Shown: positions 8,133-18,633, numbered from the stretch's first letter. The stretch is DNA of 64,000 nt from Nocardioides baculatus (GCF_016735675.1 NZ_JAERSG010000004.1:248001-312000); one strand, 5' to 3'. Notes: generated from the sequence alone by a model not told the origin. A program made the numbers and translations.

Positions 8133-9845
8133 TCAGACGATGTCGGGTGCCTGCACCCGCGCCTCGTCGGCCTCCTGGTCGGTCGGCATGAGCTGGCTCT
8201 GCCGCTCGGCCTCGACCCGCCGGAGGTAGTGGTCCACCTCGTCCGCCAGCTGCGCCTCGTCCCAGCCGAGCGCCTCGGCCATCAGCTCGGCGGCCGGGCG
8301 GGCGGCCGCGATCCCGCGGTCGAAGGTCTCGATCGAGACGCGGGTCCGGCGGGCGAGCACGTCGTCGAGGTGGCGCGCGCCCTCGTGGGTGACCGCGTAG
8401 AGCACCTCGACCTTGAGGTAGTGCTCGGCACCGGGAAGCGGCTCGGCCAGCTCGGCCCGCTCGTGGATCAGTGCGAGCACCTCGTCGACCAGCCCGCCGT
8501 AGCGGCCGAGCAGGTGGTCGACCATGCCGATGTCGAGGCCGGACGAGCGGCTCAGCGCGACCCGCTGGTTGCTGCGGGCCTCGAAGCCCCACGCACCCAT
8601 CAGCGGCACGCGGTCGGTGATCGACGGCCGGGTCGCGTCGAAGTCGCGGATGGCGTGGTCGACGGCGTCGCGGGCCATCACGCGGTACGTCGTCAGCTTG
8701 CCGCCAGCCACCAGGACGAGGCCCGGGACGGGGTTGGCGACGGTGTGCTCGCGGGAGAGCTTGGTGGTCTCCCCCATCTCACCCTCCTTGCGCATCGGCT
8801 TGAGCAACGGGCGCAGCCCGGCCCACACGCCGATGACGTCACGGTGGTCGAGCGGGTCCTTGAGCAGACGGTTGACGTGCCCGAGGAGGTAGTCGATGTC
8901 GGCCTTGCTGGCCGCGGGGTGGGCGAGGTCGTAGTCCCACGGGGTGTCGGTCGTGCCGATGATCCAGAACTGGTCCCACGGGATGACGAAGAGCACCGAC
9001 TTCTCGGTCTTGGTGATGAAGCCGCACTCCGAGCGGATCCGGTCCCGGGGCACGACGAGGTGGATGCCCTTGCTGGCGTCGACGTCGAGCTGGGCCTGCC
9101 CGCCGATGAGGTCCTGCACCTCGTCGGTCCAGACGCCGGCCGCGTTGATCACCACCTTGGCGCGGACCTCGATGTCCCGCTCCCCCTCGAGGTCGCGCAC
9201 CGTCGCCCCGACGACGCGGTCTCCCTCGCGCAGGAAACCGGTCACCTTGGTGCGCGTCGCGACGTGCGCGCCGTTGTTGGCGGCCGTGCGCGCGATCGTC
9301 ATCACCAGCCGGGCGTCGTCGACCTGGCAGTCGTAGTAGCGGATCGCCCCGTGCAGGTCGTCGGTCCGGATGTCCGGCGCCATCCGCGCCAGCTGCTTGC
9401 GGAAGACGTGCTTGTGCTTCGGCACGCCCATGTCGTACTTCCCGGACATCGCCATGCCGTCGTAGAGCGCGACGCCGGCGCCGACGTAGGGCCGCTCCCA
9501 TGCGTGCTCGAGGGGATAGAGGAACGGCACGGGGCGTACGAGGTGGGGCGCGAGCCGCGTCAGCAGCAGGCCGCGCTCCTCGAGCGCCTCCTTGACCAGC
9601 GCGAAGTCGAACATCTCGAGGTAGCGCAGTCCCCCGTGGACCAGCTTGGACGAGCGCGACGACGTGCCGGAGGCGAGGTCGCGCTGCTCGACGAGGCCGA
9701 CCTTGAGGCCGCGGGTGACGGCGTCGAGCGCGGCGCCGACCCCGACGATCCCGCCGCCCACGACGAGGACGTCGAGCTCGCCGGCCCCGAGCTGCTCGAG
9801 CGCGTCAGCGCGCTGGTCGGCGTCGAGGGCCCTGGCGATGCTCAT
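8133..9845 (-). CDS. glpD: Glycerol-3-phosphate dehydrogenase/oxidase
   Basis: A 570-residue FAD-dependent GlpD that oxidises sn-glycerol 3-phosphate to dihydroxyacetone phosphate at the membrane and passes electrons to quinone. The FAD-binding VVGGGIVGVGAALDA is near residue 28, followed by the family signature SGTSSRSSKLVHGGLRYLE. The catalytic-domain segment GTTDTPWDYD and the helical C-terminal DAO_C region (from about residue 430) are also seen. The ATG at 9845 is 32 nt after the guaB3 stop on the same strand, so it may be read from the guaB3 transcript. There is no glpK or glpF beside it. Confidence 0.93.
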   Translation of the reverse strand: MSIARALDADQRADALEQLGAGELDVLVVGGGIVGVGAALDAVTRGLKVGLVEQRDLASGTSSRSSKLVHGGLRYLEMFDFALVKEALEERGLLLTRLAPHLVRPVPFLYPLEHAWERPYVGAGVALYDGMAMSGKYDMGVPKHKHVFRKQLARMAPDIRTDDLHGAIRYYDCQVDDARLVMTIARTAANNGAHVATRTKVTGFLREGDRVVGATVRDLEGERDIEVRAKVVINAAGVWTDEVQDLIGGQAQLDVDASKGIHLVVPRDRIRSECGFITKTEKSVLFVIPWDQFWIIGTTDTPWDYDLAHPAASKADIDYLLGHVNRLLKDPLDHRDVIGVWAGLRPLLKPMRKEGEMGETTKLSREHTVANPVPGLVLVAGGKLTTYRVMARDAVDHAIRDFDATRPSITDRVPLMGAWGFEARSNQRVALSRSSGLDIGMVDHLLGRYGGLVDEVLALIHERAELAEPLPGAEHYLKVEVLYAVTHEGARHLDDVLARRTRVSIETFDRGIAAARPAAELMAEALGWDEAQLADEVDHYLRRVEAERQSQLMPTDQEADEARVQAPDIV

Positions 9846-9877
9846 GGGTCCCAGTCTGGCAGGGCGCCGGTCGGCCG

Positions 9878-10987
9878 TCAGTGCTGGACGACGACCTCGA
9901 TGCGCTGGAACTCCTTGAGCTCGGTGTAGCCCGTCGTCGCCATCGCGCGACGCAGCGCGCCGATCAGGTTCATCGTGCCGTCGGCGACCCGCGACGGGCC
10001 GAACATGATCTCCTCCAGCGAGCCGACGGGCGCGAACCCGACGCGCTCGCCACGGGGAAGGTCGGCGTGGGTCGCCTCGCTCCCCCAGTGGAAGCCGCGG
10101 CCGGGCGCATCGGTGGCGCGGGCCAGGGGCGAGCCGATCATCACGGCGTCGGCGCCGCAGGCGATCGCCTTGGCGATGTCGCCCGAGCTGCCGATCGAGC
10201 CGTCGGCGATGACGTGGACGTAGCGGCCGCCCGACTCGTCCATGTAGTCGCGGCGCGCGGCCGACACGTCGGCGACCGCACTGGCCATCGGCACCGCGAC
10301 CCCGAGGACCGTGCGCGTGGTGTGGGCCGCGCCGCCGCCGAAGCCGACGAGGACCCCCGCCGCGCCCGTGCGCATCAGGTGGAGCGCGGCCTGGTAGGTC
10401 GCGCAGCCACCGACGATCACCGGGACGTCGAGCTCGTAGATGAACTCCTTGAGGTTGAGCGGCTCGGCCTGGCTGCTCACGTGCTCCGCGCTGACCGTCG
10501 TGCCGCGGATGATGAACATGTCGACGCCGGCGTCGACGACGGCCTTGACGTGCTCCTTGGTGCGCTGCGGCGAGAGCGAGCCCGCGACGGTGACGCCCGC
10601 GGCGCGCATCTCCTTGAGCCGGGCCGTGATGAGCTCGGGCTTGATCGGCTCGGTGTAGATCTGCTGCATCCGCCGGGTCGCGTCGGAGCCCTGGAGGCCC
10701 GCGACCTCCTCGAGCAGCCCCGTGGGGTCGTCGTACCGCGTCCAGAGGCCCTCGAGGTTGAGCACCCCGAGCCCGCCCATCTGACCGAGCGCGATCGCGG
10801 TCGCGGGCGACATCACCGAGTCCATCGGCGCGGCGACCACCGGGATGTCGAAGCGGTAGGCGTCGATCTGCCAGGCGGTGCTGACCTCCTCGGGGTCGCG
10901 GGTGCGCCGCGAGGGCACGATCGCGATGTCGTCGAAGGAGTATGCGCGGCGACCGCGCTTGGCACGGCCGATCTCGATCTCGGTCAT
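9878..10987 (-). CDS. guaB3: GuaB3-family IMP dehydrogenase-related protein
   Basis: A 369-residue TIM-barrel protein of the GuaB3 group. It resembles IMP dehydrogenase but lacks the CBS insert. N-terminal sequence YSFDDIAIVPSRRTRDPEEVS is characteristic, and the phosphate-binding region includes GVLVGFGGGAAHTTR. The canonical IMPDH catalytic loop GPGSICTTR is absent here, in contrast to guaB at 13611. Family function has been debated; a GMP reductase-like role has been proposed for some members. In mycobacteria and Streptomyces guaB3 is next to guaB. Here the TetR, CHAP and guaB genes follow within 4 kb, so the association is kept but loosened. Confidence 0.9.
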   Translation of the reverse strand: MTEIEIGRAKRGRRAYSFDDIAIVPSRRTRDPEEVSTAWQIDAYRFDIPVVAAPMDSVMSPATAIALGQMGGLGVLNLEGLWTRYDDPTGLLEEVAGLQGSDATRRMQQIYTEPIKPELITARLKEMRAAGVTVAGSLSPQRTKEHVKAVVDAGVDMFIIRGTTVSAEHVSSQAEPLNLKEFIYELDVPVIVGGCATYQAALHLMRTGAAGVLVGFGGGAAHTTRTVLGVAVPMASAVADVSAARRDYMDESGGRYVHVIADGSIGSSGDIAKAIACGADAVMIGSPLARATDAPGRGFHWGSEATHADLPRGERVGFAPVGSLEEIMFGPSRVADGTMNLIGALRRAMATTGYTELKEFQRIEVVVQH

Positions 10988-11077
10988 GGCCGGAGCCTAT
11001 CGGCGGCACCACGTCCGCCGCGGGGCCGGCCGGACCCCCACCCGACCGGGCCCACGCGGACCGGGGATCCACCCCCA

Positions 11078-11120
11078 CAATTGGATCCGGTCACACCGTA
11101 CCCAATGGGGCCGACAATTG
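11078..11120. promoter_or_regulatory. Paired CAATTG sites between TetR gene and guaB3
   Basis: CAATTG occurs at 11078-11083 and 11115-11120 in a short AT-richer stretch, with CCAATGGG between. The region lies downstream of the TetR-type gene and 91-133 bp upstream of the guaB3 start. It may hold the guaB3 promoter or an operator; no clear -35/-10 pair could be fixed. Confidence 0.25.
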
Positions 11121-11131
11121 TCTGGATTTCG

Positions 11132-11776
11132 TCAATCCCGGCCTGACGCGGGTCCGTCGACCGCCGCGCGCAACGCCCGGCGCAGCCACGCGGCGTACCT
11201 CTCGGGCGTCCAGTCACGGTGCTGGGCGAACGTCAGCCACGTCTCGGCCCGGGTCAGCACGTAGAACTCGTCGACGGCGTCGGGCGCCGGCGCCCCGGTC
11301 GCCACGAGCCGCACCACGTCCTCGCAGACCAGGAGGTGGCTCAGCTGCGCGACCCGGGCCATGTCGCGCAGTGCGGGGTCCTGCTCGGCCCCGTTGGACA
11401 GGACGGACAGCAAGGGGCCCATCGGGACGACGAGCCCGCACACGAACTCGACGAACCGGTCGAGCCTGTCCTCCGGGCCCGGGACCTCGGCGAGCCGGAG
11501 CTCGGCGTACGCCTCCTGCAGCCCGCTGCGACTGCCGAGGCTCGCCGAGACGAAGGCGTCCAGGAACAGCCCGGCCTTGCCGCCGAACGTCTTGGTCACC
11601 AGCTCGACCGAGACCCCTGCCTCCTCGGCGACCTGGGCGATCGTGGTCCCGCCCCAGCCGCGCTCGGCGAAGAGCCCGGCCGCGACCTGCGCGACGTGGA
11701 GGCGTCGCCGCTCGGCGGCCGCTCGGCGCCCGCTCGCGTCGTACGGACGGCGTGCCGGGGCAGCCTCCTCCTCCAC
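11132..11776 (-). CDS. TetR/AcrR-family transcriptional regulator
   Basis: A 214-residue TetR-type regulator. The N-terminal helix-turn-helix spans about residues 22-68, with AAGLFAERGWGGTTIAQVAEEAGVS as the recognisable core; the rest is an all-helical ligand domain. The usual GTG start at 11776 gives a short acidic and Arg-rich leader. The ligand and target genes are unknown. Its neighbours are guaB3 downstream on the same strand and a divergent CHAP protein gene, and either promoter could be its target. The 96-bp divergent gap shows no clear palindrome. Confidence 0.85.
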   Translation of the reverse strand: MEEEAAPARRPYDASGRRAAAERRRLHVAQVAAGLFAERGWGGTTIAQVAEEAGVSVELVTKTFGGKAGLFLDAFVSASLGSRSGLQEAYAELRLAEVPGPEDRLDRFVEFVCGLVVPMGPLLSVLSNGAEQDPALRDMARVAQLSHLLVCEDVVRLVATGAPAPDAVDEFYVLTRAETWLTFAQHRDWTPERYAAWLRRALRAAVDGPASGRD

Positions 11777-11872
11777 CCTGCGAGCCTAGGGGACCTCGGC
11801 CACCGACGAGCGACGGGTAGGCAGAATCGCCAAAGCGCCACGCGGTCGGGATCGCCTGCCTACGGTGGTCGG

Positions 11873-13606
11873 GTGGGATTCGGAGCAGGGAGACGACTAC
11901 TGGCGCGCGCGCTCGCGGCCGCCTGTCTCGCCGGCGGCCTGGCCGGGCTGTCGGCCGCGTCGGCGACCGCCTCGGACGACTACCCGTGGGCCTGGAAGGG
12001 CCAGTGCCCGATCCTGCCGCAGGAGCCGATCGTCGAGCCCACCCCGACACCCACCCCGAGCCCCATCCCGAGCCCCGGCCCGAACGCCGGCCCGAACGCC
12101 ACCGCGCCGAAGCCGGGCGAGCAGGCCGCGCCCGTCGTCGAGCCGCCTCCTCCCCCGCCGCCGGTGTTCGACCCCGTCACCGGGCACACGTACGACCCGC
12201 GCGGGCCGCGACCGACGTGCGCGAGCAGGGTCTGGTCGATCAATGGCTCGATCGGCGACGCGTGGGGCTTCGTGCTGCGCAACTGCACCAGCTTCGTCTC
12301 GTGGCGCCTGCACGAGCGCAACGGCATGGCCGACTTCAGCAACTCCTTCGGCGGCGAGCACTGGGGCGACGCGCGCAACTGGGACGACGTCGCCCGACGC
12401 CTGGGCTACCGCGTCGACTCGGTGCCGGCGATCGGCGCGGTCGCGCAGACCGACGACGGTCGGGTCGGGCACGTCGCCTGGGTCAGCGCGATCGGGCCGG
12501 GCACCGTGACCGTCGAGGAGTACAACCACGGTGTCGTGGGCGGTTACGGCACGCGCACCGTGCCGGTCGGCGAGTTCCGCTACCTCCACCTCGACGACGT
12601 GGCGCCCTCGCCCCTGCTCGGCTCGGACCGTCCCGTCGTCTCGGTGCCCGACGGGCTCGGCGAGTCCTGGACCGCACGCATCGACGGGTCCGGGACGCTG
12701 TTGCTGTCGCGTCCGGGCGGGGCCGCCCGAGCCGTCGGTCCGCGCCGCGCGTTCTCGACCCTCGCCGCCCCCGCACTCACCCTGTCGGGCAAGGGCCTGC
12801 CCTGGCTGGCCGCCACGACCCGCGACGGCCGCGTCCTCGCCGGGACGCCGCGCAACGGCCGGCTGGCGCTGCGACGCGTGGCGGCGTCCGCGCCCACGGC
12901 CAGCCCGGCGATCGCGCTCTCGCGCACCGGACGGCCGCTGGTGGCCACCACCTCACCCGCCGGCACGCTCGAGGTCCGACGGCTGACCCTGCACGCCGGC
13001 TGGAGCCGACCGGACCGCATCGGCCGGGCGGGCTCGTGGGCCACGCACGTCGCGCCCGTGCTCGGTCCCGACGGCGCCGGTCGCACGCTGCTGGTCGCGG
13101 TCGGCCGCGCCGGGAGGACGTTCGCCCTGCCGCTCGAGGCAGGACGCCTCGTGCGGCTGCCCGGGGCGCCGGGCTCGATCACCTCGACGCCCGCGCTGAC
13201 CACGACCGGTGACGGCACGACGTACGTCCACCAGGTCGACGCGCGCGGCCGGTTGCTCGTGCGCACCCTGACCGGTGCGCGCTGGAGCCGAGCGGACAAG
13301 ATCCCCGGTGACTTCTCGCCCTACGCCTCTCCCACGGTCGGTGTGCTGGGCGGCCACCTGCACGTCGCGGCGGTCGACCGTCGCGGTGCCGTGCTGGTCC
13401 GCGCGGCGGTGCCGGGCGAGCGCTCGCAGATGCCCGGCCGCGTGGCCCGTGCCGGCGACGTCACCCGCTCCCCCGGACTCGTGACCCGTCGCAACGCGGG
13501 GGTCTTCGTCGTCTCCGGCCGACGCACGACGGCACGGTTGCTGACGCGGCCCGCCTCGGCGTTGGTCGACGCGTCGTCGCCCACCAAGGCCGGCTTCACG
13601 CCCTGA
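11873..13606 (+). CDS. Secreted CHAP-domain protein with C-terminal propeller-like region
   Basis: A 577-residue secreted protein. It has a signal peptide (about 1-35, Arg-rich start then LLARALAAACLAGGLAGLS, cleavage near ASATAS) and a Pro-rich linker of PTPTPTPSP type (about 55-105). The CHAP amidase/peptidase domain covers about 120-245, with the nucleophile Cys in RNCTSFVSWRL, the His in GRVGHVAWVSAI and EEYN after it. The remaining 330 residues consist of repeated beta-strand-like units around LxxSxxGxPWLAATT. CHAP domains cut peptidoglycan stem peptides or glutathionylspermidine-type amides, so a cell-wall hydrolase role is likely. GTG 11873 is preferred; a weak TACGGT -10 seven nt upstream suggests a leaderless mRNA. 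It converges on guaB with a 4-nt gap. Confidence 0.8.
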   Translation: MGFGAGRRLLARALAAACLAGGLAGLSAASATASDDYPWAWKGQCPILPQEPIVEPTPTPTPSPIPSPGPNAGPNATAPKPGEQAAPVVEPPPPPPPVFDPVTGHTYDPRGPRPTCASRVWSINGSIGDAWGFVLRNCTSFVSWRLHERNGMADFSNSFGGEHWGDARNWDDVARRLGYRVDSVPAIGAVAQTDDGRVGHVAWVSAIGPGTVTVEEYNHGVVGGYGTRTVPVGEFRYLHLDDVAPSPLLGSDRPVVSVPDGLGESWTARIDGSGTLLLSRPGGAARAVGPRRAFSTLAAPALTLSGKGLPWLAATTRDGRVLAGTPRNGRLALRRVAASAPTASPAIALSRTGRPLVATTSPAGTLEVRRLTLHAGWSRPDRIGRAGSWATHVAPVLGPDGAGRTLLVAVGRAGRTFALPLEAGRLVRLPGAPGSITSTPALTTTGDGTTYVHQVDARGRLLVRTLTGARWSRADKIPGDFSPYASPTVGVLGGHLHVAAVDRRGAVLVRAAVPGERSQMPGRVARAGDVTRSPGLVTRRNAGVFVVSGRRTTARLLTRPASALVDASSPTKAGFTP

Positions 13607-13610
13607 TCGG

Positions 13611-15122
<1,512 letters not shown>

Positions 15123-15160
15123 CTACGGGCGCGCGCACCGTCTCCTGAGAGGGTGTCGGC

Positions 15161-16693
15161 ATGGGGATGGGGCGCGTGGCGTGGCTGGCCGCCGTGATGG
15201 CCTTCGTGGCCCGATTCCCGGGGCTCCTCTGGCCGTTGCGGCCCGACGAGGCGGGCTTCCTGCTGGTCGCCCGGGCGTGGCAGCCCGAGGCCGACTCGGT
15301 CTACGGCCGCTACTTCGTCGACCGCCCGCCGCCGATCATCTGGCTGATGCAGGCGACCGACGCCGTCGGCGGCGCCTACACGCACCGCCTCGTCGGAGCG
15401 GTGGGCTGCTCGGTGCTGGTGCTCGCCTCGGCCGCCGCCGCGCGGGAGCTCGCCCGTCGCGCCGGCCTGGTCGACCCGGCCGCCGTACGACGGGTCACGG
15501 CCTGGGTCGCGGTGGGGACCGCCGCCCTCGTGAGCAACGCGCAGATCGACCCGGTGGCCGCCAAGGGCGAGCTCTTCGGCATCCCGCTGGTGATGGCGTC
15601 GTGCTGGCTCTCCCTGCGTGCCGTACGCCGGATCTCGGCAGGCGACGCGTTCTGGGCGGGCTTCCTCGCGATGCTCGCCGTCGGCCTCAAGCAGAGCATC
15701 GTGGGCGGGCTGGTGTTCGGCGGCGTCCTGCTCCTCGGGTCCGTGCTCGCCCGGCAGCTGCCGGTCAGCGCAACAGTGAGGTGCGCACTGGCGGCCCTCG
15801 CCGGAGCGGCGGTGCCGGTGGTCGCCGTCGTGGCCTGGGCGCTCGCCGTCGGCGTACGCCTCGAGACGCTCTGGTACACCACCGTCTCCTTCCGCTCCGA
15901 CGCCAACCGGATCATCGCGACCCAGAGCTCCGAGGGCGCGACGAGCCGGGTCTGGGTGCTGCTGCTGGTCTTCGTCGGCGTCGGGATGCTGCTGCTGGTC
16001 GTCCTGTTCCTCGCCCAATTGGTCGGGCTGCTGCGCCTCGATGCGGTGCCGGTCGTCGCCACGCTGGTCATGCTCGGGGTCGACCTCGCCGGCGTCGCGG
16101 TCAGCGGCAGCTACTGGATGCCCTACCTCTTCGTCCCGATCCCGCCGCTCGCGCTGGCACTCGCCCTGCTGCTGTCCAACGACCGAGTGCGCGGGACCCG
16201 CGACAAGGTCAACCCCGCCGCCATCGCGTTCGTCGTCGCGTCCAGCGTCGTCGCGCTCGTCGGCTGGACGGGCGCCTGGGTGGGCGGCCGCGTCCCGGTC
16301 GAGGTGCGCACCGGCGAGGCGCTCGACGCGATCGCCCAGCCCGGCGACCAGGTGCTGGTCTACGGCGGACGGGCCGACATCCAGTGGGCCACCCACGCCG
16401 GGTCGCCGTACCCCTACCTCTGGTCGCTGCCGATGCGCACCCTCGACCCCGGCCTCGAGGACCTCCGCGCCACGCTGACGGGCAACAACCCGCCGACGTG
16501 GTTCGTCGAGGCGAGCTACATCAACACGTGGAGCGAGCTCGGCACCCGGCCGATCGAGAGCTCACTGATCCGCAAGTACGAGTTCGTGGTCACCGCGTGC
16601 GACCGCTACCGGATCTACCACCTCAACAGCGTCGACCCGGTGAAGGTCGACGTCGACTGCACGACCCCCTACCGGACCATCTGGGGCCAGTGA
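15161..16693 (+). CDS. GT-C-type integral membrane protein (putative glycosyltransferase)
   Basis: A 510-residue polytopic membrane protein with about ten to twelve hydrophobic segments and a soluble C-terminal domain from about residue 385. The first loop has RPDEAGFLLVARAW followed by YFVDRPPPIIW. These resemble the acidic catalytic loop and the downstream Pro-rich motif of ArnT/PMT-like lipid-linked glycosyltransferases. The donor would be a polyprenyl-phosphate sugar and the acceptor an envelope molecule; both are inferred. AGAGGG lies 8 nt before the ATG. It is transcribed toward the SigE gene, with a 63-nt gap, and could be in one transcript with it. Confidence 0.65.
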   Translation: MGMGRVAWLAAVMAFVARFPGLLWPLRPDEAGFLLVARAWQPEADSVYGRYFVDRPPPIIWLMQATDAVGGAYTHRLVGAVGCSVLVLASAAAARELARRAGLVDPAAVRRVTAWVAVGTAALVSNAQIDPVAAKGELFGIPLVMASCWLSLRAVRRISAGDAFWAGFLAMLAVGLKQSIVGGLVFGGVLLLGSVLARQLPVSATVRCALAALAGAAVPVVAVVAWALAVGVRLETLWYTTVSFRSDANRIIATQSSEGATSRVWVLLLVFVGVGMLLLVVLFLAQLVGLLRLDAVPVVATLVMLGVDLAGVAVSGSYWMPYLFVPIPPLALALALLLSNDRVRGTRDKVNPAAIAFVVASSVVALVGWTGAWVGGRVPVEVRTGEALDAIAQPGDQVLVYGGRADIQWATHAGSPYPYLWSLPMRTLDPGLEDLRATLTGNNPPTWFVEASYINTWSELGTRPIESSLIRKYEFVVTACDRYRIYHLNSVDPVKVDVDCTTPYRTIWGQ

Positions 16694-16756
16694 ATCCCCG
16701 CCGCCGTGCAACCTCCGGGCGAGCTCACCTCGTTGGGTCGGTCATGGAGAAGAACA

Positions 16757-17278
16757 GTGCGTGACGAGGCGGCCTTCGTCGAGTTCGCACAGGCGTCCCG
16801 CGACCGGCTGCGCCGCACGGCGTACCTGCTCTGCGGCGACTGGGACCAGGCCTCGGACCTCGTGCAGGAGGGGCTGGTCCGGGTGTACGTCCGCTGGCCG
16901 CGGCTGGTGCGCCACGGCGGCGAGCTGGCCTATGCCCGCAAGGCCGTGGTCAGCGCCTTCCTCGACCACAAGCGGCGCCGGTCGAGCACCGAGCGGCCGC
17001 AGGAGACCGATCCCACGACGGCCTCCGGCGAGGACGTCGCCACCGCGGTGACGACACGGGCGGCGCTGATGTCTGCGCTCGCCGACCTGCCGCCGCGGCA
17101 GCGGGCGTGCGTGGTGCTGCGCTACTTCGAGGACCTGTCGGTGGCCGACACCGCCGCGCTCCTCGGTTGCACCGAGGGCACGGTCAAGAGCCAGACCTCG
17201 CGGGCGCTGTTCTCCCTCCGGTCCATGTTCGAGGACTCGCCGATCGGCGAGCTGTCCGAGGGAGCCGTCTCATGGTGA
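16757..17278 (+). CDS. SigE-family ECF RNA polymerase sigma factor
   Basis: A 173-residue ECF sigma factor of the actinobacterial SigE family. Region 2 covers about 5-65 (FVEFAQASRDRLRRTAYLLCGD, then DLVQEGLVRVYVRW). Region 4 covers about 105-160, with the helix-turn-helix in DLSVADTAALLGCTEGTVKSQTSRAL. There is no C-terminal extension. The GTG at 16757 has GGAGAAG a few bases upstream and matches family starts; longer in-frame starts lack such a site. The next gene overlaps its stop by 7 nt and encodes a membrane protein with a cytoplasmic N-terminus, the usual layout for an anti-sigma or sensor partner. A paralogous pair lies at 29111-30912. Confidence 0.9.
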   Translation: MRDEAAFVEFAQASRDRLRRTAYLLCGDWDQASDLVQEGLVRVYVRWPRLVRHGGELAYARKAVVSAFLDHKRRRSSTERPQETDPTTASGEDVATAVTTRAALMSALADLPPRQRACVVLRYFEDLSVADTAALLGCTEGTVKSQTSRALFSLRSMFEDSPIGELSEGAVSW

Positions 17279-18633
17279 ACGAGCTGCGCGAGCTGATGCA
17301 CGAGGCGACCGACCGGCCGCCGCGCGACCAAGACGACCTGTCGGCCGTCCTGTCCGGGGGCCGCCGCCGGGTGCGGGTGCGCCGCGCAGCCGTCGTCGGC
17401 GGTACGGCGCTCGCCGCCGGCGCGATCTCGCTCGGGTCCTACGCGTGGCTCAACCCCGCGCCCGCCGACCTCGCCGCCGCCGGGGTGCCGCGCGCGGAGG
17501 GCCCGGTCATCCGGGTCGCCGGAGCGCAGCCGGCCGTCGAGGGCGAGGACTACCGCGAGCTGACGTCGTACGCCAACGAGGATCTCGACACGGACAACGG
17601 CGAGTACTTCGACGGCGTCACCGACGACGGGCTGGTGCTCTTTCGCGAGGGGCAGACTGCGGAGCGGATGGTCGAGCGCTACGCGCTGATGGACCCGGCC
17701 ACGGGCGAGAAGTGGTGGCTGCCCGAGCGCCCCGGCGACGGCGAGCAGTCCTGGGCGATCGAGCTCGGCTCCGAGCGGCTCGTGATCATGCGCTTGGTGA
17801 CTGTCGGGTCCAGCACCCTGATGGAGACCCGACCGGTGCTCGACGTCTACGACCGCACCACCGGGACCTGGCGCACGATCACGTGGCCGGGCCTGCCGGC
17901 GAGCGACTTCCCCTCCTTCGTCCAGATCGGCCCGGACGGGCGTGCCTACGTCGCCGTCATGGCCGACCGGGGCGACATCCCGGAGGGCGGCCGGCCCACC
18001 TTGCCCAGCGGGGAGGTCGACGAGTCGGACGCCGAGGGCGACGTCCGTGCCCTGTGGTCGATGTCGCTGACCGACCCCGATGACGCCCGCGACGAGGGCG
18101 TGCGGGTCGGCAGCTTCGCCTTCGACGGCGACGACATGGTCTGGACCGACTCCACCAACGGCGCCGCCGGCATGGTGCACGTCCGCGACCTGACGACCGG
18201 CGAGGAGAGCTCGTTCGACCCCCGCCTGGGCGAGCGGTGCAACCTCCTGGGCTTCGACGCGGCAGGCGGTCGGATCGCGATGACGCAGTACTGCGGGACC
18301 TACGACGGCGTGCGCGACGACAGGGTCCAGGTGGTGACCAAGGACGGGGAACAGGTGGTGACCCTCCAGGACGACGGCATCGACGCCGGCGACCTGGTCG
18401 CGGGTGGCGACTACCTGACGCTGACGTCGTACGCCCGGGCGACCGTGGGCACCTACCTCTACGACTTCGACGAGCGCCAGCTGCTGAGGCTCAGCGACTC
18501 GCGATCGGCCTTCACGGTCGGGCAGGGTCCGACGCCGGGTGACCAGCTGATGTGGACGACCGCCTCCGGTGCGCTCTCCAGGACGTTCGGCAACGCCGGT
18601 GGAGAGGTGCACCTCGGCGAGATCATCCGCTGA
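17272..18633 (+). CDS. Membrane-anchored propeller-like partner of the SigE factor (putative anti-sigma)
   Basis: A 453-residue protein with a short charged cytoplasmic N-terminus (about 1-38, ending RRRVRVRR), one transmembrane helix (about 39-58) and a large extracytoplasmic domain. That domain contains repeats such as LDVYDRTTGTWRTI and MVHVRDLTTGEESSF, suggestive of a beta-propeller. No zinc-binding HxxxCxxC anti-sigma motif is present. The 7-nt overlap with the sigma gene implies co-translation. By context it probably senses an external signal and controls the sigma factor, but this is inference. Its last 11 bases overlap the convergent lipoprotein gene. Confidence 0.7.
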   Translation: MVNELRELMHEATDRPPRDQDDLSAVLSGGRRRVRVRRAAVVGGTALAAGAISLGSYAWLNPAPADLAAAGVPRAEGPVIRVAGAQPAVEGEDYRELTSYANEDLDTDNGEYFDGVTDDGLVLFREGQTAERMVERYALMDPATGEKWWLPERPGDGEQSWAIELGSERLVIMRLVTVGSSTLMETRPVLDVYDRTTGTWRTITWPGLPASDFPSFVQIGPDGRAYVAVMADRGDIPEGGRPTLPSGEVDESDAEGDVRALWSMSLTDPDDARDEGVRVGSFAFDGDDMVWTDSTNGAAGMVHVRDLTTGEESSFDPRLGERCNLLGFDAAGGRIAMTQYCGTYDGVRDDRVQVVTKDGEQVVTLQDDGIDAGDLVAGGDYLTLTSYARATVGTYLYDFDERQLLRLSDSRSAFTVGQGPTPGDQLMWTTASGALSRTFGNAGGEVHLGEIIR

